From the NCBI GenBank assembly GCA_001600055.1, contig BCIV01000003.1:1121162-1185161 (forward strand): DNA of 64,000 nt. The letters run 5' to 3'. Source of the stretch: Filobasidium wieringae (Eukaryota > Basidiomycota > Tremellomycetes > Filobasidiales > Filobasidiaceae). Below are positions 32,595 to 45,203 of this stretch, in pieces. How positions within the stretch are numbered: the stretch's first letter is position 1; each line of letters starts with the position of its first letter. The translations under genes were made by a program, and so were the position numbers. Under the pieces are notes generated by a model. It was not told the DNA's origin and ran no database searches. It saw nothing but the letters and a program-made list of their open reading frames with translations.

Positions 32595-35500
32595 CTAACC
32601 ACCACGTCTCAGAGCAGGCAACATCCTCTTCTTCCCTCCCGTCGGACTCCTCGGTCTGTTCGTCACTACCGGTCCCATGACGCCGCCTCCAGTGCTATAC
32701 TGAATGCTCGAAGCGAACGGCGCGCCCAGGGAGATGGCCGTCAGGTTCCCCTGCGTGTTCGTCGTGTTCGTCGCAGAAGTACTGGAAGGTCCTGAAGAAG
32801 TCCTCTTCGGGTTCAAAGGGGACAAGACGGTGGAGGAATTGCTCTTGTTCATCAGGGAACCGATGGATCCTTCTCCACCTCGCTTGGTAGCACCTCCCAC
32901 TCCTGAGCTGTGTTTCCGACCCCCGTGCCCGTTTCGTCCGGATGTACCGGCAGAGGGACTGTTCCCTACCGAATGAGAGATCGAAAGACCGTACCCCGAA
33001 TGAGAATGCCCGTGTCCGGTCCCATGACCCTGCGACCCATGACCTCCCCGCTCGTCCATCCCGGAAGACATCGGATTGAGACTCGCTCTTCTAGACTTCT
33101 CATGCCTGTTCTGAGTCGTTCGGAAATCTATCCCCCAGACGGGGTATCAGTTTCCTCCGCCCCTTATCTGCTTGATGTAACGTCCGAACCGAAACTCACG
33201 CCGCAAAAGTTCCTCCCACTTGATCTCGTCCCGCGCCCCGATCTTGCTCCTAGTAGCAGCAACGCTCTGCGTATACGTCCTATCCCCAAAACCCGAAGCA
33301 TTCATCAGTGATTCCGTTCACCGCCTCAAGGGGAAAAAAAGAAGGGGGGCAATACGAACGGTTTAGGAATATGCAAGAACCCAAGCCCACTGACGGCGTT
33401 CAACCTATTCCTCAGGCTCACAAACGCGCTGGATTGAGGGAGGAGCATGAGAAGTCCGTACAGACATTTAAAGAGGAACGGGTATTTTTCCGGTTCGAGG
33501 AGTTGGAGACGGAGTGCTAATCAGGGTGGATTCAGGATTAGTCGGATGCGAGAAAGGGGAGAGGGCAACTTACAGGTGAACACAGGGGATTCAATGAGCA
33601 TGACCAGTTTATCAATCTGAACCAAGAGGGGAACAGTCATCTCCAGTTCCGCACTATCAGAGCAAGGCAGTCTAATAACCATCAACGAGTTACAATAACT
33701 ACGAAACTCACAAAGTCTGAAGTAACGTAGACGCGTGCTCGTACGCCTGAGCGAGAAGACAAAGGGCAAACACGGCCACAGCATTATGACACCACGATTT
33801 GTAGATCGAAGTAAAGAGCATTTGACCGTCCTGGGATACCATCGAAAATCAGACACAGCTCGATCGTATCTACGTGAAATGGCTCACTTTGGATTCGATG
33901 TTCTTCAGCCGTTTTCGGAACTCGGCCAGTTCAGGGGATGTGATAAGGATCATGTTGAGCTTGACTACCATGAGACTTGCGAATTCGAGATCCTATCGAA
34001 TTGTCCACGCGAGAAATCAGCCGTCTGTACAATGCCCTTGCTTTGGAGGCAACTCACATCGTCCTTCTCCAAGATCTCCGCTAATGTCCGGAATATGCGC
34101 TCAGTGTTCAAGTTCAAACATAGTTGCCTAATGATCAAACTCCCTCGCGTTTCCAATAACCGTCGATCGGTGCTGAATAGCTCAAGCAAGTTGACCAAGA
34201 AACTGGCAAAATGACCATCATCCGAGCTTGCGGAGATCTGAGCGAGGAGTTGCAGATCGTGCTTGACAACTTCTTCCGAGGGGTCGGATAACGTTTTGAG
34301 TAGAGCGGGGAAGGTTCCGTCGTCTTGAGCGAGAATCTAGGTGGTAGTCGATATATAGTCATGAGTTTCACAAAACCACAACATCCGTAATACGGCTCAC
34401 CTTCTTGGGCGATTTTTGGTGCAGCATGGACAACCATTCAAGCGCAGCGATTCGGGTTTCCTCATGCTCACTCAAGAATTGCAAAGTCAATTGGTTGACC
34501 GTCTCACGAGCGTCGAATGGATCTTCTTCGTTCGCCGAGGATGGGATGGCGTCAATTTTTTGCTGTTGTTGTTGAGCCGCTACCGATAAACCGGGGTTGC
34601 TGACCGGAATAGCTATCCCTGATGCCGGCTCGTTCGGTCCTTTGTTAGGGAACTCGAAGCTGACCGGCGTCGAAGGTTCTCCAGAGGGAGTTTGTACCGC
34701 GATTGCCTTGGGTTTGATGGTACTACCCATAGTCGGAATACTGGGATGACTATCGCTCGGTTTCAAGGCCGTACTAGCGATATCTAGACTTCTTCTCCGG
34801 GTATTTCCCTCGCCGGGCATCTCAGCTGGCGCAGTATCTCGCCTAACGTTGCTCGGCGACACGCTCAACACATTGGAAGCGGAGCTAGGCGCAGCCATGG
34901 TCGCAGGAGCTGTGGTCAATGGAGGCTGAGCGGTGACCGGAGTTGCAGTCGTATTTGTGTTGGATCCGTTCAATGGCTGCGTTGGCGATGTACTAGGAAC
35001 GGGAAGGCTGTAGATCACGCGGTACAGCGACTGGTTCGTCTCGTTAGCAACACTCTGGATATATGGACTGTCAGGTGCGGACGTCAGTCCAGGTCCCGTC
35101 GATTTGATTGAGCTGTTACTAACACATGGTGGGCTAAATTCGGTAGTATCGCTGCAATCAGTCTCGGCGTGAATGGCACCATCACTTCCTGAACGAACGT
35201 CAGGAAGCTAGATATCCATTTGAGCGATAGAGATTGTATCTGTTCATCTATATAGCCGAAATCATCAGCTTCGCTGCCGGTTATGGTTTCCATGTGTCAT
35301 CACCTACCTGGATAAGATAAATGCTGTACCATGATATCAACAATGGCAGTATGGTCAACATAAACGCCTTGACCAGGTATCCAAGCGCCATGCTCTTCGA
35401 TGTCGTCGTCATCCTCATCGTCTAGCTCCTGGCTGGTCATCATGGATATATCACCATCTTTATCGCCCCCGTGTCGTCGAGCTCGTTCCTCATCCTCATC

Positions 35501-37380
35501 CTCCTCCTCTCTCAGGTCATCCAGTTGTCCCAAGTCTGGACTAGCGATACCGTCCATCCCGTTTGCGTCTCCCGTAGTTGCTCCCGTCCCAGTATACATG
35601 CTATCCATCTCGCTGACGTCCGTGTTCATAGTCAACTTACTTCCCCTGCGCCTCAAGGGATATCCTGAAGAACCTCCTTGCACATCGGAGGTCCTGCGAG
35701 TGTGGCTGTAACCATATCCAGATCGGCCAGTGGCTGGTACGCTAGGATACCGTTGTTGACTCTGCAATTTAGCGATGCGCTTGATCTCGCGCAGGAAATC
35801 GGCCAGGACGTTCTCAGTTGCGATTTTGACGTCCGGATTAGGATCTGAAAGGTATTTTCTGATGAGTGAGGCCCAATGAATAAGCTTATGAACAAATGTC
35901 ACGAGGATCTAGATATGGAACTCACAATAATCCATCGAGAAATTCTGGCAAGTAGCTCACCAATTCCAGATCCGGTATAGAGTCGAGAATGGTTATCCAG
36001 CTAACGAGATGACTTCTCGTGAACGGCGAGATCACATAGATCCTTTCCGACAGAAGCGGGACGAATTTGGCCAGGGAGAAAGCCAGTCTCGGCCTCGGTT
36101 CGAGAGAGTCGTGTCTGCCAGGAATGGACGTGATAGACTGAGCGTGTACTGTCTGCAAAGGTCCTGGAGATGATGCTGCAGATCCAGATACGGCTCCGGT
36201 ATTGGTGGTGACGTTCAGATGATTACCGGTAGCGATGGGAACAGCAGCTTGGGAAGACATGATTCGATGATGAGACGCTGACCCCGTCTTCCCTCCTATT
36301 GAATGAGGCGAAGGATCTCTTCCTGCGGTGTCCTTATGACCGCCATCTTCCTTTTCGATGTCGTACCCTCTGACCTGTTTGTTCGGTCCCGGCAAGTCAC
36401 TTCCAGAACCCAACACCGGGCTGGTTTCCAGCGGATGACTGATCCCCTTTTCCCCCACTCCGATCTCGCCTTTGAACGTCATGGCGCGCAATCTCCTTTC
36501 TTGTCTACGCTGTTCGAACCAGTACTCTGCTTCCCAATCTCCGAACGTTCGATCCACGTTTTCTGGGTATTTAGAGACGTAATTGAGTGCGGTTTCCGAG
36601 ACGATGTCCTTCAAAAGTCTGTCCAGCAGCTCTGCTCCGTTCTTGACAGAAGCTTCCGAGTCTGCCGAGAGCTATGATATTGAGATCAATCTCAGCATAT
36701 CATATCCGATGGCTTGAGGTAATCAACTCACCTTGGACAATGCATCGAAGATCCCATTGAAATGAACCAAGATCTCCCCCTTACAGACCTTTGCGATATT
36801 GTACAAGCTCTCACAAGCATAATACCTATTCCATGCACTATCAGCTCTTCTCTTCAGGCTTATTTGCGAATTGAGTGAACTTACCTGACCCGACTTTCAG
36901 GGTCACCAAAACAAGCCAGCACTCTTGGAATGACGATTCCTAACCATTTCGAGAATCCCTCGCTGAGAGCGATTGCGGTGGCCGCCAGACCTATCAGTCC
37001 ACCGTTCCTTGTATGCAGGGGGGAAGAGGAAGAAGTGAACATTTGACATAGTTGGTTGATTATTTGGGTTATCTTTGGTGTGTCGGCATTCATCACAACT
37101 CTTCATTAGACAAGGACAGGTAGAACGCTGACATTAGCTGCTACGCGGGTCATAAACAGGAAAGGGACTCACTTCTCAAGCTCCAGAGCCGCAGCTTTCC
37201 TCCTCTCATACAACTTGTCATTCAACCCTACCGTCATCGGAATCCAGATCAGCTCGTTCCCTGCCTGCTACACCTCATCCGACCTGCTCACCTCTAACAA
37301 TAGGTTGATCTGTGTGGTATTGCGGATTCGTCAGTACTTTGATATCCACAGCGATACACATAGGTACTAATCTCACCCAT
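32595..37380 (-). CDS. VAC14: Vac14, scaffold of the Fab1/PIKfyve complex
   Basis: Vac14 is the HEAT-repeat scaffold holding the PI3P 5-kinase Fab1 and the phosphatase Fig4 on vacuole/endosome membranes. The start at 37380 uses a 4-nt coding exon (ATGG) and an 18-nt exon (37292-37309), giving [20 protein letters not shown], as in the family. Later exons carry [93 protein letters not shown] and the conserved C-terminal helices ([20 protein letters not shown]). Inserts of low complexity sit between repeats (36420-36130, 35020-34550). The protein ends with a glycine/serine/histidine-rich tail, [13 protein letters not shown]. More than 12 exons; borders between 34300 and 33100 are approximate. 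Confidence 0.9.
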
Positions 37381-37792
37381 CTTGAACGAATATCAGAATT
37401 CGTTAGTCAATCTCCCTTGCAGCCTTGGACGAATGCTTCCCGTTGATAGTTCGTTTCTGTCGGAGGATTCAACCTATACGCCCATCCTATTTCTAACTCG
37501 AGTAAAATGACAATTCCTCTAAGACTCTAGTGGCTAGTTCTTGGTAGTATTAAAAGCTGCGATTAGAAGTATAAGACAAGACCATCCAGACTCAGAAGAA
37601 CCGTACACGCAGCAAGTAGATGCAGTTCAGGGGATGATGATCATGTATATGCACGACGCCAAGAATGCGAGGATGACGTAAAGGAGTCCAAATCATCAAC
37701 ATTCGTCCGGACAGGCTGTAGGTGGACGAAAAGCGAGAACTGGACAGACTGGTGGAAGGATAAGGGAGAGGTCGTGCGAAAAGTTCACTTGG

Positions 37793-38116
37793 CTAATGGT
37801 CTGCGTCTGAGCCGGTTTGATGTTCTGTCGATGGAGCCATTGATGTGATGATGTGCTTGACAGGATCGGCGCGAAGGCAAGGTATCTCTACCACGAATTG
37901 CTTTTCGCAATAATCCTCTGATGATAACGTGAATATCACCTCTGATGACCCATGCCCATTGGATATTGAAATCCTTTGCAGCCTCCCAACATCGGACTTG
38001 AAGGAAACGACGCTTTCGGGCTGTAGATGATCAGATTCCTGAAACCCCCGTGCCGACGACACGGGAAATATAGACCTCGTCACAGACCTGCTCATGCGTG
38101 ACCACACCGACTTCAT
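37793..38116 (-). CDS. Small hypothetical protein, possible mitochondrial presequence
   Basis: A single-exon frame of 107 residues. The first 20 (MKSVWSRMSRSVTRSIFPVS) are basic and hydroxylated without acidic residues, like a mitochondrial presequence. The rest (SSEVIFTLSSEDYCEKQFVV) has balanced composition. No family recognised. It lies between VAC14 and YOS1, both also on the reverse strand. It may be real or chance; no splice sites are needed. Confidence 0.35.
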   Translation of the reverse strand: MKSVWSRMSRSVTRSIFPVSSARGFQESDHLQPESVVSFKSDVGRLQRISISNGHGSSEVIFTLSSEDYCEKQFVVEIPCLRADPVKHIITSMAPSTEHQTGSDADH

Positions 38117-38215
38117 TTGGATTCAGGAAGAATCATTATCGTTATATTGTTCGTCAAAATAGCCCACCCAGTACGTAGCCCGAATGTGTGATAGTGTATT
38201 GGTTTCCGGCTTGTT

Positions 38216-38938
38216 TTATCCTAGTACCACTTCGTAAGCGATTCTACAAGGATGGCCATGGGTCAGCGCAATGCGGCGATATATGGATGAGTGCAGGGGA
38301 GGGAGTAACCCCATAGGTGAAAGAATTGAAAATGAAAGAAGGAAAAGACGTACATTAAGATATTTGCTGCGATGAGTGGAACTGTAGAACAAAGAAGAGC
38401 CAGGGTCGGGAGAGTGAGGCAATTAGGTAGCAAGATAGCAGTGAATTAGAGGACGTAGCCAGTACAGACAGTAAGAGAGAACAAGGTTACATTAGCTCTC
38501 CATTCTGTTCCGCAGACGTCTACGACTATCACTCACTCCTCATCAACGTCCTCACTGCTGCAATCAGATTGACAATCCTTCCCTTCACTCCGATATCCCC
38601 TACTCCCTGTTCCCCTAAACCTCCTACTACTCTAGGGTTCGAATTGTTGTATGAGGGCACTGAGCCGAACCCTGCGTTCGAAGAGGAAGCGATTTTTTGT
38701 GCTGAAAGGGTTGACCATCCGACTGCAAGAAGGAAGATTTCAGTAGATAAGGCCAGTTTGCGCAATGAATAGTGGGAAGATAGTGGGAAAGAGATTGTCA
38801 ATATTCGTAAGGACAGGTGGAAGGTGAACGGAACGGCTCACTTCGCGCAAGGAAACGCTCCTCGCTTAGAATGGCGATAGCATTTGTCAATAGTAGAGCA
38901 ACGTAAAGGATCTTTCCCAGTCCGAAGGTGAATACCAT
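38216..38938 (-). CDS. YOS1: Yos1, ER-Golgi transport membrane protein
   Basis: Yos1 (human IER3IP1) is a small two-helix membrane protein of the Yip1-Yif1 complex, needed for ER-to-Golgi transport. Exon 1 (ATG 38938) gives MVFTFGLGKILYVALLLTNA and AILSEERFLAR. Exon 2 gives IGWSTLSAQ, a linker, then VKGRIVNLIAAVRTLMR. Exon 3 is a short one reading IPLIAANIL, and exon 4 gives IIAYEVVLG with the stop at 38216-38218. All hallmarks, including VRTLMRIPLIA and the C-terminal YE-VLG, are present. The linker is about 30 residues longer than in yeast. Confidence 0.93.
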
Positions 38939-39832
38939 GGTGCTGAATTGATTGTGGTGCTAGCTAGAAACAGGTGAGGGTCTCTGCAGAGGTGATGTAG
39001 GAATACGGTCTTGCGCTCTTGCAACAAGCTTTCGTCATGAGCGGAATATGCGTTATTCACGACAGTGTGAGTGAGTAGTCTGGCGATAACGCATATCTGT
39101 CAAGGTGAGCGGCTGTGTCAGAGGTTGGTGATGTGACGGTATCAATCGATTCGGATTCATGGAAAACACACTAAGCCTATGGGATGCGACACATCCATGA
39201 CGCTGGTTCCAGCGGTAGGAATTCGGAACGCTCAAACCACAAAGCAGAGGAATCCGGGTGTATTTCTCGTCACGATGATTAGCTAGTTGTTGTAGATTTG
39301 TACGAGCGAGGACTCTTTTGCTCGACTCATTTACGCGCGATACGCACATGTTCGCATGTTCCCACTTCTCCATCCAGTCGCCAACTCACACATCTATCCA
39401 CACCCATACACCCCAGCTTCGGTTCTGGCTTCTTGGCACATACTCTGTCTGTCTCTACGGCTAGTCATAATCCCTTTTCACTGACTCTTCCACTATCGCT
39501 GGATCAAGAACGATCGATCAATTATATTTCGATAATGCCAAGCTCATCCGCTTTCAACTAATTACGATCACACTCTGGCTTTCTCCTCTGGACTAGGGCT
39601 TGTGGATTTCTCGACTGAGGTTCGTGTGCGAAACATCTTCAGGAGGAGCTGAGGAGTTACAAGAACATCTTCCTTGGGGCTGGACCGTGGTGTTCTCTTC
39701 GATACCTGAGAACTTGGCATCAAATCGCACTCCTGTCTCATCTCGCATCACTCATCCACCACTCGCCTACTCGACCTCCCTCTCATCTCCAACTCGCTAT
39801 CGCACTTTTCACACCTTGCTACATCCGCCAAA
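38939..39832. promoter_or_regulatory. Divergent region between YOS1 and the type I membrane protein
   Basis: About 890 bases between two divergent start codons. Pyrimidine-rich tracts precede 39833 (39400-39500 and 39750-39830). I see no coding frame I can support. Confidence 0.4.
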
Positions 39833-42211
39833 ATGCCATCCCTTTCCTTGTCTATACTTCTAACGCTCTTCATCACCCTCACCGCAACCCAAATCAGAGC
39901 ATTCGTCTTCTCATGGTCAGACACTAGTTACCAATGTTACACCCAGACGCTCAGTTGGACCGGTGGGGTTCCGCCTTTCACTGCTATCATTACGTGAGTA
40001 TCGTTCATGCGATCAGTAACGCAAGTCAGCTAGGACAGAAATTGGAATAGGAAGGCTGATCTTGGGTTATATTTGCGTATTGTTGCATCCCGATCATTTC
40101 CTGTCGTTCGACATATCTCGATTCTCGCTCTTTTCCTTCTTGAGCCATACGCAGGCCGACTCTGCAAATGCCATTCGTCTACAAGATCCCCGCATCAGCA
40201 TGGGACGCATCGACGCAAACAGGGAAATACGATGTACGACTCGTCCTGTCTTTCCTGGATGTTTCTAGGAAACAAGCTGATTTACGATTCGGGTAGATTC
40301 AAATGCAGTTGAGCTCGGGGATTTCTTACGTGCTTTGGATGAGCGATGCGACTGGTGTGGGAACCGGAGGGTCTAGTCGAGTGAGTTTAGGTTGTGAAGA
40401 AATACGCTCTGCTATGGTTGACTGATTCGTGCTCCTTTCGAAAATCGTGTAGCAATTAGTCGTTCTAGGCTACGATCAAACCAGCTGTCTTTTGACAGCT
40501 TCTCAAAACCAAACAAATCTCGACTTCTCTGTCGAAGTCTTCGCGGCTAATCCTATTCAATGCAAACCTTCCTTCCGATTGGACTGGTCTCAAACCGCTC
40601 GGCTAGGAGCACCTCCATTCAACATGACCGTTCTCTCGCTGGACCAAACCTTTGATCCCTACGACGTCAACTTTGGTGCAAATGATACAGTCCTCTGGAC
40701 CCCTAATGTGGAAGCCGGAAAGATGTTCACGTTCATGATGAACGACGCAAAGGGTTACGGAACCGGAGGTACGGGGCAGTCTTATACCGTCAATTCGACC
40801 GAGACGGGGGACACGAGTTGTTTGAATGGGGGTGGAAACCAGACCATAACGCCTGGAATCAGTCATACGAAGACTAGTACCGCGGCCACCAGCGCGGTCT
40901 CGACCGGCACATCGGGGGGGAATAACAATGACAACGATGGGCTATCGAAGTAAGCAGGATTTGTCCGTTTGGTGCTAGGCGAAACGTTGACGTCTTGCTC
41001 TTCGTCTTCGCAGGGCGGGGGTTTACACGGTTGCGGTTATCAGTGCGGTAGTAGGAGTAGCTGCGAGCGCGGCGATCGCTTTCGCCTGCCTCATCTGGAG
41101 GAGGAGGAGGAGGAACGTAAGGAGGAGAGGAGCGTCTGGTTCGACGAATGGGAATGGGAAACCGCCAGCTGGTTTTGGGTTCGGTTCCAGGGTCAACTTG
41201 TTCATGGGAGGAGGAAGGAGGAACGAATCGAGAAACAACCACCAGCATAATGAGGTTGATCTGTATGATACGAATTCGGCGTTTGGAAGGGACGATCATT
41301 CGCCTGGAGGAGCTGGACTGAGGACGCTTTCATCCACGGATAACAGCTATCTGCCCGTACCTTATACCCCAGGAGGCGATTCTCCATCTTCTTACGATCA
41401 GGAGATGTACGCCGTACCCCTCTCAGCTGGATCCAGAACGGCCAACAGGTCAAGAGATGCGTTGGGGCCGATAGGAACAGAATACTCTCGGACTACTTGG
41501 CATTCTTCTGTAAGCGAATCGGGAGCGGGAGACTCGCCAAACCCGGACAATCCGTTCGAAGGGCGGGAATTGAATCAAGAGGATTCGATGGCGGCTTTAC
41601 TGGATCGCAAGTGGCCCGTCCGACAACAGAGTCTCGATACACCTGCCGGAACGGTCAACACATCAGGTGGATTGTCGCCTCTCAACGGGACAAGTAGGAC
41701 GGGGACGCCATTGCTTCCCAATCTTGCCATTCCTCCTGAAGCCACATCTCGTGGATTACCGTCGTCAGCACAGCGTAGCAAAGAGGAGGAAATGCTCGCA
41801 GAGGTGGCTAGAGCTAGAGCAGAGGAACAGGTGGATACGGGAAGCAACCCAGATTCGCCTTATGGCACAACGAATACGTCTGCATCTGGCGCAATGGCGG
41901 GACAAAGTGCGTTTAGGATAACAAACGCTGGAGAAGGTGATCCTGTCTTGGCGGCACCTCCGCCTTCAGCAACTCTGCCTCGAGGAGCTGGCTCACACGG
42001 GGCCTCAGGACGTGGAAGACGAAGGCTTGTCGATCCGTTCGATACCGCTCAACCAAGATTTGTTCGACATGCAGATGCAGGTAGATTGACGAGAGAGGAG
42101 GAGGTTATAGATCTACCTCCGCTATATACCGATCTGGTGCCTTCAAACTCGGATAGGTCGCGGGCGAATGAACGGACGCGAGGGGAAGCCGATAGATCCT
42201 CTTCGCAGTAG
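39833..42211 (+). CDS. Type I membrane protein with paired extracellular domains
   Basis: Signal peptide MPSLSLSILLTLFITLTATQ followed by FVFSWSDTSYQCYTQTLSW. Two related beta-rich modules follow, marked by GGVPPFTAII and LGAPPFNMTVL, each with paired cysteines; then a Ser/Thr-rich stalk with N-glycosylation sites. The exon from about 41014 gives one membrane helix (YTVAVISAVVGVAASAAIAF) and a stop-transfer RRRRR. The cytoplasmic tail of about 350 residues is disordered and ends near a DLPPLYTD motif, a possible WW-domain (Rsp5-type ubiquitin ligase) docking site. This architecture is common among basidiomycete surface proteins of unknown function. Five exons; the middle joints (40000-40460) are approximate. 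The gene may be a cell-surface sensor or adhesin-like protein; no homologue with known role is recognised. Confidence 0.7.
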
Positions 42212-42580
42212 GAACATTCAGGACCACTTATACGAACCTTTGACAATTTTGTATCACCTATTAGCCTGGACATGCATACAGAGACTGTATTGTTGGGACA
42301 ACCTGTCCATTCGGTACCGGACGCACAATAAAGTCTTGCAGGTAGCTGAGACTCGTCGCTGACGCGCACCGTTGATTGATTGTATTGATCATACCTCGAG
42401 TCGTCATTCCGACGCCATGGGATTCCGGATTCCTATGCCTCCGAGTTGTACAACCTTCATTACATTATAGAATCGTTGCAGTCTTCGGCTCGAAATTGAA
42501 AGAGCTTTGAACGTTACGGCTTTCGGAGAGGAACGAAACACGATTCAACCACGCAGAACAACGGCAATAGTCAATTAGAA
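42212..42580. other. Intergenic region before calcineurin B
   Basis: 370 bases between two + strand genes, containing the 3' UTR of the first and the promoter of the second. Nothing distinctive seen. Confidence 0.35.
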
Positions 42581-43576
42581 ATGGGTCAAGCAGGATCTCA
42601 GGTTATTGATAACCTGGAGAAAAACTCCAACTGTGAGTGCAGCGGTATCAATTGCTTAAGAACTATGCTGAGGGTATCCATTACGCCCTTTCGAACCTGT
42701 CTGATGACTATGCGTCTGTTTTGCCTGAATCATACCTACCCTGAACGACAGTCTCTCAAGCAGAACTAATCCGACTCAAGAAGCGGTTCATGAAGCTTGA
42801 CAAGGATGGCAGTGGAAGTATTGACCGGGACGAGTTCCTTCATATACCACAAATCGCCAACAACCCACTAGCCCACCGGATGATTGCGATCTTCGACGAA
42901 GAGTGAGTCATACTTCAGGCCGGCCAGAAGCAGCAGATGGGACCTCTTGAGGCATCTTCCTGAATTGCCTCTAGCAATTTGAATCAACAGAAGCTGATAT
43001 CCCGGTCCTGCAGTGGTTCAGGAACAGTAGATTTCCAAGAGTTTGTGAGCGCTTTGAGTGCGTTCAGCAGTAAAGGAGGCCGAGAAGAGAAACTACGATG
43101 TAGGTTGTGTCGTCTTTCTTCTTATCGATGCGATCTCTAATCGCGCCCATATATCTCAGTCGCTTTCAAGGTGTACGACATAGACAGGGATGGCTTCATC
43201 TCCAACGGAGAACTGTATCTAGTATTAAAACAGATGGTGGGAAACAACTTGAAAGTGTGTTACCTAGAAGATTAGGTTTCGACACGAGCTGACGAGCGTT
43301 TCCCAATCTAGGATCAACAACTACAACAAATTGTAGACAAAACTATCATGGAGGCTGACAAGGACGGGTAAGTTGCAAGATTTATCACCGACCAATCGGC
43401 TGCATCTGATTAGACAACGCCACATAGTGATGGGAAACTGAGCTTCGAGGAATTCACATCCATGGTGGCTAACACTGATATCATCAAGTGAGTGTATATC
43501 ACCAGTAAACGAGAATCAACTCTGACTTTGTTGCTATCCCCTTAATAGGCAAATGACCTTGGAGGACCTCTTTTAA
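42581..43576 (+). CDS. CNB1: Calcineurin regulatory subunit B
   Basis: The calcium-binding subunit of the phosphatase calcineurin, which in fungi controls heat and cell-wall stress through Crz1. It starts MGQAGSQ, a good N-myristoylation signal. Four EF-hands are seen after splicing: [39 protein letters not shown] and [13 protein letters not shown]. All calcium-ligand positions are kept. It ends QMTLEDLF with the stop at 43574-43576. About 175 residues and seven exons, with small exons between 42760 and 43550. Confidence 0.93.
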
Positions 43577-43921
43577 CGACCCCTTGACGATCTGACGACC
43601 AAATGGCTTGCTTTGTTCTCCCCGGGCCTCCCACTCGGTGTCCTTCATGTGCTGTATCTACCGGTATTATATTATGGATTCTCCAGTTGCAGCATTCTGT
43701 CAGACAATTGTAACGCTACTCTCTTGGGTGGCAGATAGCCGTTATCAATAAATGACGTGTCCAACTTTCTAGAATAAATGACGCGAGCATTGAACGAGCA
43801 GTGAGGACGATGATGCGAGCGTTCCAGATCGCTCATCATCCATCATTCAGTCGTCCTTCTCAAATCTGGACAAAAAAGAGACCAGAAAAATTTGATCAAC
43901 AGCAACGAGAAGAACACAAAG
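43577..43921. promoter_or_regulatory. Region upstream of PRE3
   Basis: 345 bases. GGGTGGCAGA at 43726 differs by one base from the yeast proteasome element GGTGGCAAA, but a single near match is not proof. Confidence 0.3.
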
Positions 43922-45203
43922 ATGGCTGACGGAATCAACACGGTCAATATCGAGCGATTGAAGAAGGGGGAGGTCAACCTCGGTGTAAGTCCCGTCACCA
44001 ATCTGAGCATCCTTCGACTCTGGATTCTTATCCGCTTGAGTAACCTCTTGATTTAGACCTCAATTATGGCAGTAGCTTTCGATGGAGGAGTCGTTCTGGG
44101 TGCAGACAGTCGAACGACAACTGGATCTTATATCGTAAGTCAAACTCGCACTTTTATCCGCCGTTTGCTGGTCCTTTTGCATGGGCCATCAAATACGGTA
44201 TGGAGTAGATGGCTTACTGAATTGGTCTTGCATCTTGTTTCTATTGATAGGCTAATCGAGTAACGGACAAGTTAACTCACATTCACGATCGAGTTTACTG
44301 TTGTCGAAGTGGAAGTGCGGCCGACACCCAGGTAAGTCAATCTGGCCGACAATTTATCGTGTTTCATGAGAAACAGGCTAACTCTGACTCTACTGCTTGA
44401 ATGTTTCCGTTCTATCTGGTATCCGGACTCTACAATCCACCAGGCCATTGCCGACATGGTACACTACCACTCGCAAATGTACGCCTCCGCCCACTCCTCC
44501 CCACCTCCAGTACATACCGTAGCGTCTCTCTTCCAAACCGTCTGTTACGACAACAAGGATCAACTTTCTGCCGGAATCATTGTGGCTGGATGGGACGATC
44601 AGGAAGGCGGACAGGTCTACAACGTTCCTCTTGGAGGCGGAATGTTTAGGCAGCCTTGGAGTATTGGAGGTATGTTTCTGGAAGGAACGGGTTGAGGAAC
44701 TGGAAAAGATTGCTCATCAGGAGGTTTGAATTACTGATCCTCATAGGATCTGGATCGACTTACGTTTACGGTTATTGCGATGCTACGTACAAGGACGATT
44801 TCACTGAGGAGCAGACGGTAGAGTTCGTCAAGAACAGTCAGTCTTTCTTCTCTTCCTTGAGATACTGCTTGCATTTGCTGAGGACCTTTTTGATTCTTGC
44901 CATCGATAGCTCTGGCACTCGCTATGAACCGGGATGGATCTTCGGGAGGATGTATTAGGATGTGCGTGATCAAGAAGGAAGGAGTTCGACGAGTCTTTAT
45001 CCCTGGAAACGAGCTTCCTAGGTATGTCTAGCGTCATTTCTCAATCTTGACATCCGTCTTGGAACTGGGGTACTAAATCGATGACTGCTATTACGAACAG
45101 GTTCTGGGAAGGTGCTGAACTTATCAGCACGCAATACACCACAGCAGGGAAGGCGGTCGCTAGTCTGCCCGAACCTGCGGGTGAGGCTGCTATGGTTCAT
45201 TAA
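43922..45203 (+). CDS. PRE3: 20S proteasome subunit beta1 (caspase-like)
   Basis: The beta1 subunit carries the post-acidic peptidase of the 20S core. The start gives [20 protein letters not shown], a short propeptide ending in glycine, then [20 protein letters not shown], with the catalytic threonine directly after that glycine. Downstream exons give [55 protein letters not shown] and [20 protein letters not shown]. Stop at 45201-45203. The conserved lysine (TDK) and the SGSA loop are present. Seven exons. Length, about 235 residues, is usual. Confidence 0.93.

Noticed and set aside
43724..43735. Proteasome-associated control element upstream of PRE3
   Set aside because: One mismatch to GGTGGCAAA, and no similar site found upstream of PRE10.
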